Assembly: GCA_963169105.1 (NCBI GenBank)
Contig: OY720637.1
Coordinates: 59,976,964 to 60,040,963, forward strand
DNA length: 64,000 nt
Source: Ceriagrion tenellum
Lineage: Eukaryota; Arthropoda; Insecta; Odonata; Coenagrionidae
Direction: 5' to 3'
Each line of letters starts with the position of its first letter. The stretch's first letter is position 1. The translations under genes and the position numbers were made by a program. The notes beneath the pieces were generated by a model, which saw only the letters and a program-made list of their open reading frames with translations, was not told where the DNA came from and did not search any database. Of this stretch, positions 55,292-64,000 are shown piece by piece.

Positions 55292-56007
55292 CTGAAAGTA
55301 ATTTTAATGAAAAATGTACGGATTAATTTCGTTCTCTCTAGATCTTGCTATATCGAGACACGGTTACGCTTCTAACACTTTGCGTGCTGGGTTTTAAATT
55401 GAAGTTCCTCTCAGAAAAACTGAGGATTTTTCACAATTACCTGGGTTGTGAAAGAATACTCTTTTAAATCTAGGCTAGTTAACTTTTATTTACTATAAAA
55501 ATTTATTTTGGCACTTTGTGGTCATGTGTGTGTCTACCACAAAAACTGCAGCCATACCATTATGTCCAGCTGCCGTCAAATAATGATATTCCATGGACGT
55601 ACAAGTACGTTCATCTTCCTCAGAAAATATAGGAGGACGTAACATTACGTCCATAGCACTAAAAGCGTTAACTACGCTCTGGCCGCTGGGTCACTAGTCC
55701 CAGATTTTCTGAAAACTTAAATGTAGAATTTTTGAAGTGCGTTTCAGGAAGTGAGATGGAAATAGAATGGTGTTTCCCGGCTATTGTTGCTGTAATTTGG
55801 CCTTGAAAGTGGAGATAATAACATGGGCTCTTATGGAGATAGCTCAGATTTCAGCAGAAAAATGCCAATTTGAACAGGAAAGCGCATCAAGCTTTTAATT
55901 GAAACTCTTAACAGCATGCATAAAGTCGTGGAAATCGAATCAAAATTCAGAGTGTATTAAAAAGAGTGACCTGATTTTGAAAATTCTGCTATCTGTATTA
56001 TACAAAA

Positions 56008-56844
56008 TAGGGATTGGAAAATCGATTTCGATTTTAATCGAAAATCGATAATCACACTCCGATTTTCGATTTAATCGTAGTCGACTTTTTGTTTTGAAAA
56101 ATCGTTCAAAATCGATTCTAGCTGATCAATTTTCGATTTTTAGCTTGCTACAGCATTTGAATTTTGCCGCCTCGCTCTACTCGGGGCCGCGCTATTTCAC
56201 TCTGCATCGCTGGTGGGGGAACCTCGGTGGGGAGGCAAAGTGCTTCGGATACCGGCAGTTTGGAGTTGCCAACTGTAGGGCTGCGGATTTTTATTACAAT
56301 AATTCTAGTCTAGGCGGGGACTCACACTCGGAAGTAATACATTGTAGACCGCGAGACGAAGATTAGAAATGATAATACGCCCTGACATTGTGCCTATTTT
56401 GTAAACGTTTTCTCGATAAATCGCTTCAGAGCACTCGTCTTCTTCAAAAAAGATTCGCCCAGTCCGAATATCGTCTTCGGCGCATGGGCTACTAAATTAT
56501 ATGTAATTTGCTTGTTATATTACCTATACGTATATAAGTATCTGGTATGCATTACCACTTTCCTGCATACCTTATTAATATCTTTAAAATAATAAATTGC
56601 ATTAATAAATTTAACCGTATGCAGTTCTTATCCCTAGTGCTTCCATTAACCCATATTTCGCATTTTGTTAGAACAGCACATCCATATTTCAGCAGAAAAT
56701 TACTTTACTATTTAAAAATTTCGATTTCGATTTTTCGATTATTTTGGGCAAAAAATCGATTTTTTTTAGAAAATCGATTTTAAAAACAGAAATCGAAAGT
56801 CGATTAATCGAAAATCGATTCTGGATTTAAATTTCCAATCCCTA
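56008..56844. mobile_element. hAT element (non-autonomous), 8-bp TSD
   Basis: TAGGGATTGGAAAATCG and the inverse TTTCCAATCCCTA bound 837 bp. ATACAAAA is duplicated exactly at 56000-56007 and 56845-56852, the 8-bp TSD of hAT elements. Subterminal regions are packed with ATCGATTTT repeats. A 90-aa ORF (56094-56366) is not a transposase. It lies in a lipase intron. Confidence 0.8.
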
Positions 56845-56924
56845 ATACAAAAAGCCTTCTGTTGAGCGGACGTCATCTTGCTTCAGATTGAACGAGTGCC
56901 AAGGTCGTTCGATATCTCGATTCT

Positions 56925-56995
56925 TCGCCTCTTCGAGTCGAATATCGATCAATATCGATCGATATCGATGGTGCAACATATCGAATAAATCGACC
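56925..56995. repeat. ATATCGATCG-rich simple repeat
   Basis: Tandem-like ATATCGATCAATATCGATCG. It is responsible for the 118-aa antisense frame at 56873-57229, which I do not regard as a gene. Confidence 0.5.
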
Positions 56996-57616
56996 CTGAA
57001 CGAGTGCACGCATGGACTGGCATCCAGCGTAATCCTCTAAAACTCTTGGCCACGCCCATTCGATTGGCACACATTTTCTTCTCGGAGTGCCCTCTGTTCT
57101 GTAATTATAACACTCTAAAATCAGGTCATTCTTTTTGATACGCGCTGTACAATAATAGCATCTTTCCACCAATTTTAAAGCTATTACCAAATTTATGCCG
57201 TAACTGAAGTAACAAATCGGTAGTTTCATGCAACAAGGTGCTGCAGTCGGCTCCCAACACTGAACAAAAGTGTTAAGTTAAAACGTATTCGAGGAATAAT
57301 CTAAGTAATCTGTGGCTTAATTTCGGTTTGCAATATAGTAACCTATTTCTTCAGCGGGAGTAGGAATTCTAAAACAGAATACATAAATAAGGCGCAGCTT
57401 AGTATTTGACTTGACTCACATAGTCAAGCTAGAGTCACCTAAAGTAGAAAAAAATGCGAATAGTTTAATGGCTTTTATTTACATCAATCATAGAATTTGT
57501 TGGTATAAATCGGTGCCAAGTTTATGTTTGCGAAAAAGCTAATGAGATAATCATTGTGAAACTTAAACGAAAACTAGTAAAAGTGAAAGAATTGTGTGTT
57601 AGAAACAGGATAATTT

Positions 57617-58195
57617 AAGTGACTGAAGAAGTCGGAAATTCATCGTAATTAGAATAGCCTAAGTTAGATTAGGTTATATTAACCGAAGAGGTTATATTAA
57701 CCGAAGAGGAGTCCATTGAATGCTAGGAACACGAGCCTGTATCTGAGGAATCCCTTCACTAAAACACATTTGAGGAGTTCTCTCTTGGGTGGCAGTGAAG
57801 TGTGGACGATGACAGAGTACTCTACATTGCGCCTACTACACTAAACTTTGTAGTACCCTCTACAGTGCTCCAACTAGACTACAATGTGTATTGTAGTTTG
57901 TGACTGAAGTGACTGAAGAAGTCGGAAATTCATCGTAATTAGAATAGCCTAAGTTAGATTAGGTTATATTAACCGAAGAGGTTATATTAACCGAAGAGGA
58001 GTCCATTGAATGCTAGGAACACGAGCCTGTATCTGAGGAATCCCTTCACTAAAACACATTTGAGGAGTTCTCTCTTGGGTGGCAGTGAAGTGTGGACGAT
58101 GACAGAGTACTCTACATTGCGCCTACTACACTAAACTTTGTAGTGCCCTCTACATTGTTCCAACTAGACTACAATGTGTAGTGTAACTGGCGCAA
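57617..58195. repeat. 290-bp tandem duplication
   Basis: 57617-57906 and 57907-58195 are nearly identical (period 290). Within each unit GGTTATATTAACCGAAGA occurs twice in a row. Few differences are visible (TACCCTCTACAGTGCTCC versus TGCCCTCTACATTGTTCC), so the duplication is recent. Confidence 0.9.
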
Positions 58196-58365
58196 TGTAT
58201 AGGGCAAATTAACTTTGTAGTGTAGTTGGCTCATTGTTCTTTGCACTAAACTTTGTGATGTCCTCCACATTGCGCCAACTATACTACCAAATGTAGTGTA
58301 GTTTGCGCAGTGTAGAGGACTGCTACACTTTGTAGTTTAGTTGGCGCAATTTAGATGACTCTGGA
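57830..58365. repeat. Array of alternating inverted CTACATTGCGCC repeats
   Basis: Units such as CTACATTGCGCCAACTA and TAGTTGGCGCAATGTA alternate in orientation with ACTAAACTTTGTAGT between them, so the region is a chain of small palindromes. It overlaps the tandem duplication and continues past it. Confidence 0.7.
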
Positions 58366-58394
58366 CGATAACAGCTGTAGAGGAAAAGAGATTG

Positions 58395-58700
58395 GAAGCA
58401 GTGGAGATGTGGTGTTTCCGAAAAATGACGACTATCAAATGGACGGAGAGGTTCATTCACAAAGAAGTATTAACTGTCAGAAGGAGAGTGGGAGAGAAAA
58501 GAAGTAGAAATAATATCGAAGAAAGAGAAGGGAATAACTTTTTGGACACAGTTTGCGTCTCAACAGACTAATGGAGACAGTAATTGAAGGAAAAATGAAT
58601 GAGAAGAACGATAGATCACCAAGAGTGAAATGCATCAGGCAAATCAGGAAGGACATAAAAGAGAGTAACTATGTGGAACGATGCGGTTGGGAAAGAGGAG
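58395..58700 (+). pseudogene. RTE-like LINE C-terminal relic (copy 4)
   Basis: Broken frames: RLEAVEMWCFRKMTTIKWTE, VIEGKMNEKNDRSPRVKCIR and QIRKDIKESNYVERCGWERG. Same architecture as 250-721 but more diverged. Confidence 0.55.
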
Positions 58701-59681
58701 AGTGGAGACCTACAGAAAACCTATCGCTGTTATCCGAGAAATTTTTTCTTTTACTCTTAACAATTAAATAATTTTTTAAATTTTAAAGAGGTTTAAATTT
58801 AATAATTTTATGTTTTTGTGATTTTATCTGAGGATAATATTTATGTGAGTGTATGAATGTAAGGGTGGCTAAGTTGTATTCATGTTCAATGTATTAATGT
58901 AAAAAAAAATAAATAACGGAAAACTATTACGGAAATAAATATAAAACATTACAGAAGGGAGACAAACGAAGACTGAGAGTGTCATGTAAATTAGATGTCC
59001 CAATATCATACACTAGATATGGAGACAGAAGACTTGGCACTCTTGTGCCAAAACGTTTAAACTGGATAGTGACATATATGTATATCAGATGAGATATCCC
59101 TGTCAGAATTGAAAAGGATATGTTTTCAAAAGTTATTAGCACAAGGGACCTGATGGAGTAAGATATTGGAATTTGTCATTAAAAGTGGGTTTGCGATTTT
59201 TTAAATTTTAATTGTGATTTTTAATTTGTGATTTTAATTTTTTTAACTGTAAGCTTTGTAAAAGTTTGAAACATTTTGTCCTTTGATTCGTTTTTGAAAT
59301 TGAAACATTTTATCCGTAATGTGTAAAACCAGGTGATATTGTATCATATTTCATTGACAAAGTACCGCCTGACGAGTCTATTGACTCAGGCGGACTTTGT
59401 ACAGCTGCTGTAATTTTAATTCTGTAGTTTTAAATCCTTTTGTAACCCATCCAGCGGGAAATAGCAATATATATTGTATCAAATTAAATTTATGGCAAAT
59501 ATTGTACTGAATTGTAACATATTGAACAATACCCGTTTTTCTTACCTTCGTGTTTCATACTGATGGTAAATTAAACTATTGGAAAAGATAGGATGTGTTA
59601 TCAATTTTTCATATTCAATCCCAAAAAATAAAATGTTTTAAGGGAAAGTTTAAAAAATAGGGAAAGTTTTCTTCATATTAC
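58701..59681. other. Intronic AT-rich stretch with one hairpin
   Basis: The only structure noted is ACAAAGTACCGCCTGA pairing with TCAGGCGGACTTTGT (about 59358-59401). No coding signal. Confidence 0.4.
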
Positions 59682-59841
59682 CAAGCATGGATATCAGGTT
59701 CACGAACAGTCGTGGGACTTTGGTATACAAGTAATCAAGCGCCCTCTGAAGTTGGATCTTGTGGGTCTCAGGTGTATTCTGCTTTTTCTTGAAACACTGG
59801 TAAGAGCACATGTCATTGTGTCCAATCGCGATGGATAGAAG
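59682..59841 (-). CDS. PLB1-like: Phospholipase B1-like, exon with GxND block
   Basis: 160 bp, 53 codons plus one base. It begins LLSIAIGHNDMCSYQC, corresponding to the family's LITxFIGGNDLC segment: the SGNH block III G-x-N-D, whose Asn contributes to the oxyanion hole. It continues NTPETHKIQLQRALDYL and ends VPRLFVNLISML. The acceptor is a strong pyrimidine tract, TTTCTCTTTCTTTCCAG; the donor is CTTG|GTAATA. The preceding exon (expected to end at ..DWK, phase 0) was not found up to 64000. Confidence 0.85.
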
Positions 59842-59969
59842 CTGGAAAGAAAGAGAAATTCAACTTAGGGTGGTTGGTACGATATTCGTCTAAGCACATA
59901 TTTTCGTGAAACTTTGAATAGGTGCACTCATTAGTATTATGTATTACTATAAGTAATAATAATTTTTGT

Positions 59970-60600
59970 TACCGATTTCGTATCTCATTCCTTGACATTC
60001 TCCACATGCTACCTACCACTTTCCTTCCAGCATTCGCACGTCTCTTAATATCCTCATCTATCCATCCATCTTTCGCAAACATCTTACGTAAGTACACAAA
60101 GTGTCTAGGAAGCGAAAATCGCCGTGTACACAAGTGTACTTCTCCCCACTTCATTGTATGGTAGTGAAATATTGGTATGTCAGGATAAACACGAGTAGAC
60201 TCAACGGTATGACTCAAGGGTATGAGTTACCTGGGGAGTGTTTGCGGAAAAAGTAGGATGGATAGGGTCAGGAATGAGTGGGTAATAAATGAGTGTGGGT
60301 AAGATGCTCCAGTAATGGACATATATGAAAGGAGTGAGCTTCGTTGATTTGGCCATGTTGAGAGAATGGGTGAGAGTCGAATAACGAAACAGATGTATGA
60401 GAGTGAAATGAATGGTGCGAGAGGCAGAGGTAGGCCGAGAAAGTTGTGGATGAATTTGGTTGAGAAAATTCTTAGGAGGAGGAATATTAGGAGTCTTAAA
60501 AACAGGAGGGCGTGTATGAAGCAGTATATGGGGGTAAATGAAGCAAAAGAGGTTTGCAAGGATCGATCAGTATGGAGGAAATTATTGGATCAGAGTTAGG
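59970..60600 (+). pseudogene. LINE relic with inverted 5' segment
   Basis: Plus strand from about 60130: VYTSVLLPTSLYGSEILVCQ, DKHE, GSVCGKSRMDRVRNEWVINE, FGHVERMGESRITKQMYESE, NGARGRGRPRKLWMNLVEKI and RRACMKQYMGVNEAKEVCKD with RSVWRKL, a common insect LINE C-terminus. On the minus strand 60105-59970 encodes the segment that should come just before it: FVYLRKMFAKDGWIDEDIKR then AGRKVVGSMWRMSRNEI. This is the inversion layout left by twin priming. Stops are present. Confidence 0.7.
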
Positions 60601-63345
60601 TTACAAATATGTATTAAGGAGTGAAACTTAGTGACTGTGTCTTCCCCGGAAGGGAACGGCGTGATTGGTATGCATGCATGTATGTATGATTTGGTATCTT
60701 GGCAACTTGATGATATTTGTAACTCCTAGCCTTATGACACGTGACATATGTTTCGAAATACGTCGATTCTACATGTACAGCTTATCCCATATACGCTAAA
60801 TAACACATTTCGTGTTAGTATAATGGTTACTATGAGATGTGAAGGTATTATGCCCAGGATAGAACTCGTATTTACGCATTATTTATTATTAAATTTTGAT
60901 TTCCGAGCCGAAAACACAAGTCATAGCAATGCCTCAATTAAGACGAAACTTCAAAAAGGTAACTCTTGAATAATTTACATTACTGCATGTATCATTGTTT
61001 ACACAATACAAACAGATTTACCAACGTGGAGTGTGGTCCAAGAATTTTTTTTCGACTTACTTGGGAAGGTATTAAAATGTGTCTCGCGAATACCGCTCCC
61101 GCCACTTTTATTGGCCCTTTTCCAATTTTCAGTTTCAGACATAATTAATTTTTAGGATAGTTCAGTCCTCGCACCAATCAGTTAATATTTTTGAGCAAGA
61201 TCTTTCTTCAGATATAACTGAAAAGATATTCGGAAAATTGAAGAAGTTGTAAGAACTGTAACAATTATGTCGCAAAAAACTTTATTTTGTAATTGAACTT
61301 ACGAAGCTTCGGAAGGAGATGATTTTAAGTTTTTTTATTCCATCGTAATGAGGTTGTCACTGTTAATTTACGGAGACAAGGAAACGAAAACATTTTGTCA
61401 GGCGTATGTATATTATGCAGTTGCCATGGAAACGCCAAAAGCGAGTGACTAGTACCAGTGGACGGCGTAAAACCTGCCCGAGCTGTTTTAAAGGTTTTTT
61501 TTTTACCTTTTATCCACTTCGACATTTATGGTTTGCTTTCAATTTCCAAGGTGGTAACATTATTGTCAAAATATTTCATTTGAAAACGATTACTTTACTA
61601 TTTTGAGTGCCACCTAAAATTTAATGGACAAAATTCCAAACTTTATTTTCTTTCTAAACTTGAAGAAATCATTGTTGCATCTAACTTCTGGATGGAGAAA
61701 CGCCATCTCAAACGATAACTTTACATGCACAAAATTTATCAACGACTCTGCCCCAGGCAAGGATCTGGTACGGTTTGACGAAAAAAGACTTTTAACTTCA
61801 GCAATTAGCGTATTTCTTTTGCCATGCATTGAAATGAAAAATCAATTACTGATACCACAATGAGGCTTTTTGTAGGGTGAATAAGGAAACAATTTAGCCG
61901 CAACCAAGTCCTGAATCGGGAGTTATATCCATAGATTGATTGCCGATCGCATGCGTTGAGATTCATATTGAGTTTGAGATTCACGGAGCTAATAATTCCC
62001 TCTAACCTCCCGAAAATAGTGACAGAGATTCATCTTGAAACACTCTGTATAAGGCTTTAACTTTTCATTTTGATACTAGCCGTACGCTCCTTAATCGACC
62101 TAAATTTCATTCACGAATTTATAAAAAGTATTAAAAAACGCTGAATGATGAATGTATTTTTTTTCTAACCGAGAGATCTTAAGAACCACACACAGTTCCA
62201 CTTCTGATGTAATATATACGTCTAAACTCCATTTTTTATTCATGATGTTACTCTAGAACTCAGATCCTCATCAAGTCCCATGGAAAACAGGCTCTAATTA
62301 TTTTCTAAAATCTCGAAAAAAGAGAAAAACGAAACTTTTGTTTTTTATATTATTTGAAATGTTTGATTCTTCCTTCAAAATGAGGTTAAATTTATCGAAT
62401 GGTATGCATCGTAGGTCTCGAATAAAACTCGACCTTCATTAACTTTGTGGTGCTCCATCACAAATTCATTAACTGCGTAACATTTGGAGACCATAGAATA
62501 ATTCACACTTCAACGCCACCCGGGTTACGATGGCTAAGCATCGTCATTTTTTGATTTGAAAGGTATCTCATTTCCTCATATATTACAAGTAGAAGGAAGA
62601 GAGGAATACAAATGGGGAAGTGGACGAATTTGGGAGAAGGGAAGGTTACAAAATGGCTGAAAGGATGAGGGCATTGTGAGGAAGCAAACATTCATTTACA
62701 AGATAAGTATCTGGATCACCACATCTTTTCAAAATTTCGAGCTGTCTTAACGTCGATTATCTGTTAAATGCAGCACACTCACTTAAAAATCACATCTTTG
62801 GTTACAGATTAAAAGACGTTTAGCAAAGTTGCTCTTTTCGTCATGATTGCTCTTAAAATAATAATAATGTCTCGCTGAATCTGACTCAATACTGGCAGGT
62901 TCTGCAAGGTACTCCGCGTTTGGCCTTGAATATGACTGCTGGCGTAACAGCAACACCCAAGAATAGGTTTTCCTCAAGCATAGATAGGTTTAATTGCCTT
63001 CTCAGACGTGAAATTTTCGCTGATACGGATTCCAGAAAACGAGGATGTTTACGTTGTGGCTTATCGCACTGATAAGGCGAAAGTTTTGTCCCTGAGAGGA
63101 TTTTTAGCGTACGATTGATTGAATCAGCAAACAATAAATTTTTAAGTATTCCATAGTAATATACACTTTAAGTGAATGAAAACATATTTTGAAATAAATA
63201 TTTTTGTTATCACTATATTGACGATTGGTTCTGATAATCTCCTTTTATCAACAGGAAATATTTGAATAGATAAATGCTCTGTTTTCACATTCGTCACCCT
63301 CAGTAAGTCTTGCAGACTTGCGGTTTTATGGCAATTTTTTTCTGT
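60601..63345. other. Long stretch without supportable genes
   Basis: Upstream lipase exons were looked for on the minus strand (GDSL, SIGG, ..DWK followed by a GT donor) and not found. ORFs of 60-82 aa are unassigned. Confidence 0.35.
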
Positions 63346-63620
63346 CACTGACTACGTTTGCCAATCGAACTCCGATCACTATGAACTCGGATCGATCTGA
63401 ACTTTCTAAGCCAGCCGACTCGGACCGCCAGGTTAACCAATGCGAAATCGATTGAAATATCGATTTGAATCGGTTCATATCGATTTGAAATCTCAGACTG
63501 GACGAGAAAGCGGGCCGAGTTAGCCCACCTCTCATATCGATCCCACTCGCCCGTTGTATTTACCATACCAAGCAGAACCGGCCAAATCGAGCTGAGTTCG
63601 ATTGGTAAGAGTAGTGGCAA
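63346..63620. mobile_element. ATCGAT-rich MITE (copy 3, complete)
   Basis: GTTTGCCAATCGAACTCCGAT and the inverse ATCGAGCTGAGTTCGATTGG bound about 275 bp. The interior has GCGAAATCGATTGAAATATC and TATCGATTTGAAATCTCAGA. Paralogues lie at 52405 and 1067. Confidence 0.6.
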
Positions 63621-63821
63621 GGGCTGTGCCTGAAAAGAGGCATTTAATCATTTTTAAGACCTACGGCTTTCTTTAGAACGTATTTTCTGCCATACATGTG
63701 GGCGGCTGAATTCTGACTTTTTCTATAAAACCTCAGTGTGGTATACATATTCAGGCCTATGATACGCCACACGTGATAGGGATGACGTCATTCATTCTCG
63801 CCTGACAATGCCCGCATCCAC

Positions 63822-64000
63822 TTAAGGTATTTTGAACAAGATAGTTCTCTAGTCATAATATTTAGAGATCATTTTCGAGGTAGACGTATTACTTTCAGCA
63901 GCTGTTGGAAGCATGGAATAAATATTCCACTCTGTATGGTGAATTCACACACTTCTGTACGACTGAAATTCTTAATAATCGAATGAAAATATCTAAGTAA
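63822..64000 (+). mobile_element. TTAA-type MITE (copy 4), cut by window end
   Basis: TTAAGGTATTTTGAACAAGA, then GTTCTCTAGTCATAATATTT and CAGCTGTTGGAAGCATGGAA, match the left 180 bp of the copies at 13059 and 46665. Confidence 0.55.

Larger units (their letters stand above)
47965..59841 (-). other. PLB1-like: Phospholipase B1-like gene, 3' part (four exons joined)
   Basis: The coding join is 59841-59682, 55291-55137, 53794-53608, 48125-47965, all GT-AG, with phases 1, 0 and 1 agreeing at the three junctions. The product is 220 residues long, an SGNH/GDSL-type phospholipase B1 (membrane-associated phospholipase B-like) C-terminal half. These enzymes hydrolyse fatty acyl esters of phospholipids and acylglycerols, usually as secreted or membrane-linked enzymes. 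The GDSL block and nucleophile serine are not in the window and must be on exons beyond 64000. Introns are 4,390, 1,342 and 5,482 bp and filled with transposons. The frame is intact, so the gene is probably functional. Confidence 0.85.

Noticed and set aside
62886..63134. Possible upstream lipase exon on the minus strand (82-aa ORF)
   Set aside because: A vague AVTPAVIF resemblance was noted, but no GDS motif, no acceptor/donor pair in phase and no continuous match to the family.
1..64000. tRNA or rRNA genes, CRISPR arrays, bacterial operons
   Set aside because: No functional cloverleaf, no rRNA-like conserved blocks, no spaced repeat array. The tRNA-like sequences found are SINE heads with degraded stems.

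Overview
This window looks like a stretch of a large, repeat-rich arthropod genome, most likely an insect; the sequence does not settle the clade. It is AT-rich, with no bacterial-style gene packing and no long uninterrupted host ORFs. The only convincing host coding sequence is in small exons separated by kilobase introns, and almost everything else is decayed transposable elements.

Host genes. On the minus strand, four exons (59682-59841, 55137-55291, 53608-53794, 47965-48125) join in phase. They give the C-terminal 220 residues of a phospholipase B1-like SGNH lipase, with the GxND block, the CPC segment, the catalytic D..H block and the ALWNNMLEPVG-like tail. The N-terminal half must lie beyond position 64000. 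Further along the same strand, 16480-16635 is a candidate first coding exon: a signal peptide ending in a consensus GTAAGC donor, inside a GC-rich island with a TATA-like box upstream. A second candidate exon of a secreted peptide (47531-47761, plus strand) faces the 3' end of the lipase gene.

Mobile elements by region. 0-8.4 kb: an RTE-like LINE relic, a Helitron-like element and a CR1-like LINE interrupted by two later insertions with target-site duplications (TSDs). 8.4-16.4 kb: more CR1-like fragments, a fold-back with a hammerhead-like apex, a TTAA-flanked MITE, a head-to-head tRNA-like SINE pair and several minus-strand LINE 3' ends. 17.17-20.51 kb: a Penelope-like element present as two inverted copies with perfect 1,436-bp arms, bounded by one 14-bp TSD. 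21-42 kb: TAA/TTA-flanked MITEs, Helitron-like elements (one splitting an RTE LINE), a SINE and LINE 3' ends. 42-44 kb: a TTA-flanked inverted-repeat element with a second one nested inside, then another hammerhead-like fold-back. 48-60 kb: introns of the lipase gene, holding a fold-back with a 12-bp TSD, MITEs, CR1-like LINE pieces, a hAT element with an 8-bp TSD and a 290-bp tandem duplication. 60-64 kb: a LINE relic with a twin-priming type inversion and two MITEs.

The most unusual pattern is a group of short fold-back elements (about 5.8, 12.6, 43.6 and 48.5 kb). Two of them carry a well-formed hammerhead-ribozyme-like core at the apex, and the other two carry decayed versions. The Penelope-like element has a related, degenerate motif at both ends. 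They may be non-autonomous, Penelope-mobilised units. No rRNA, CRISPR or functional tRNA gene was seen.
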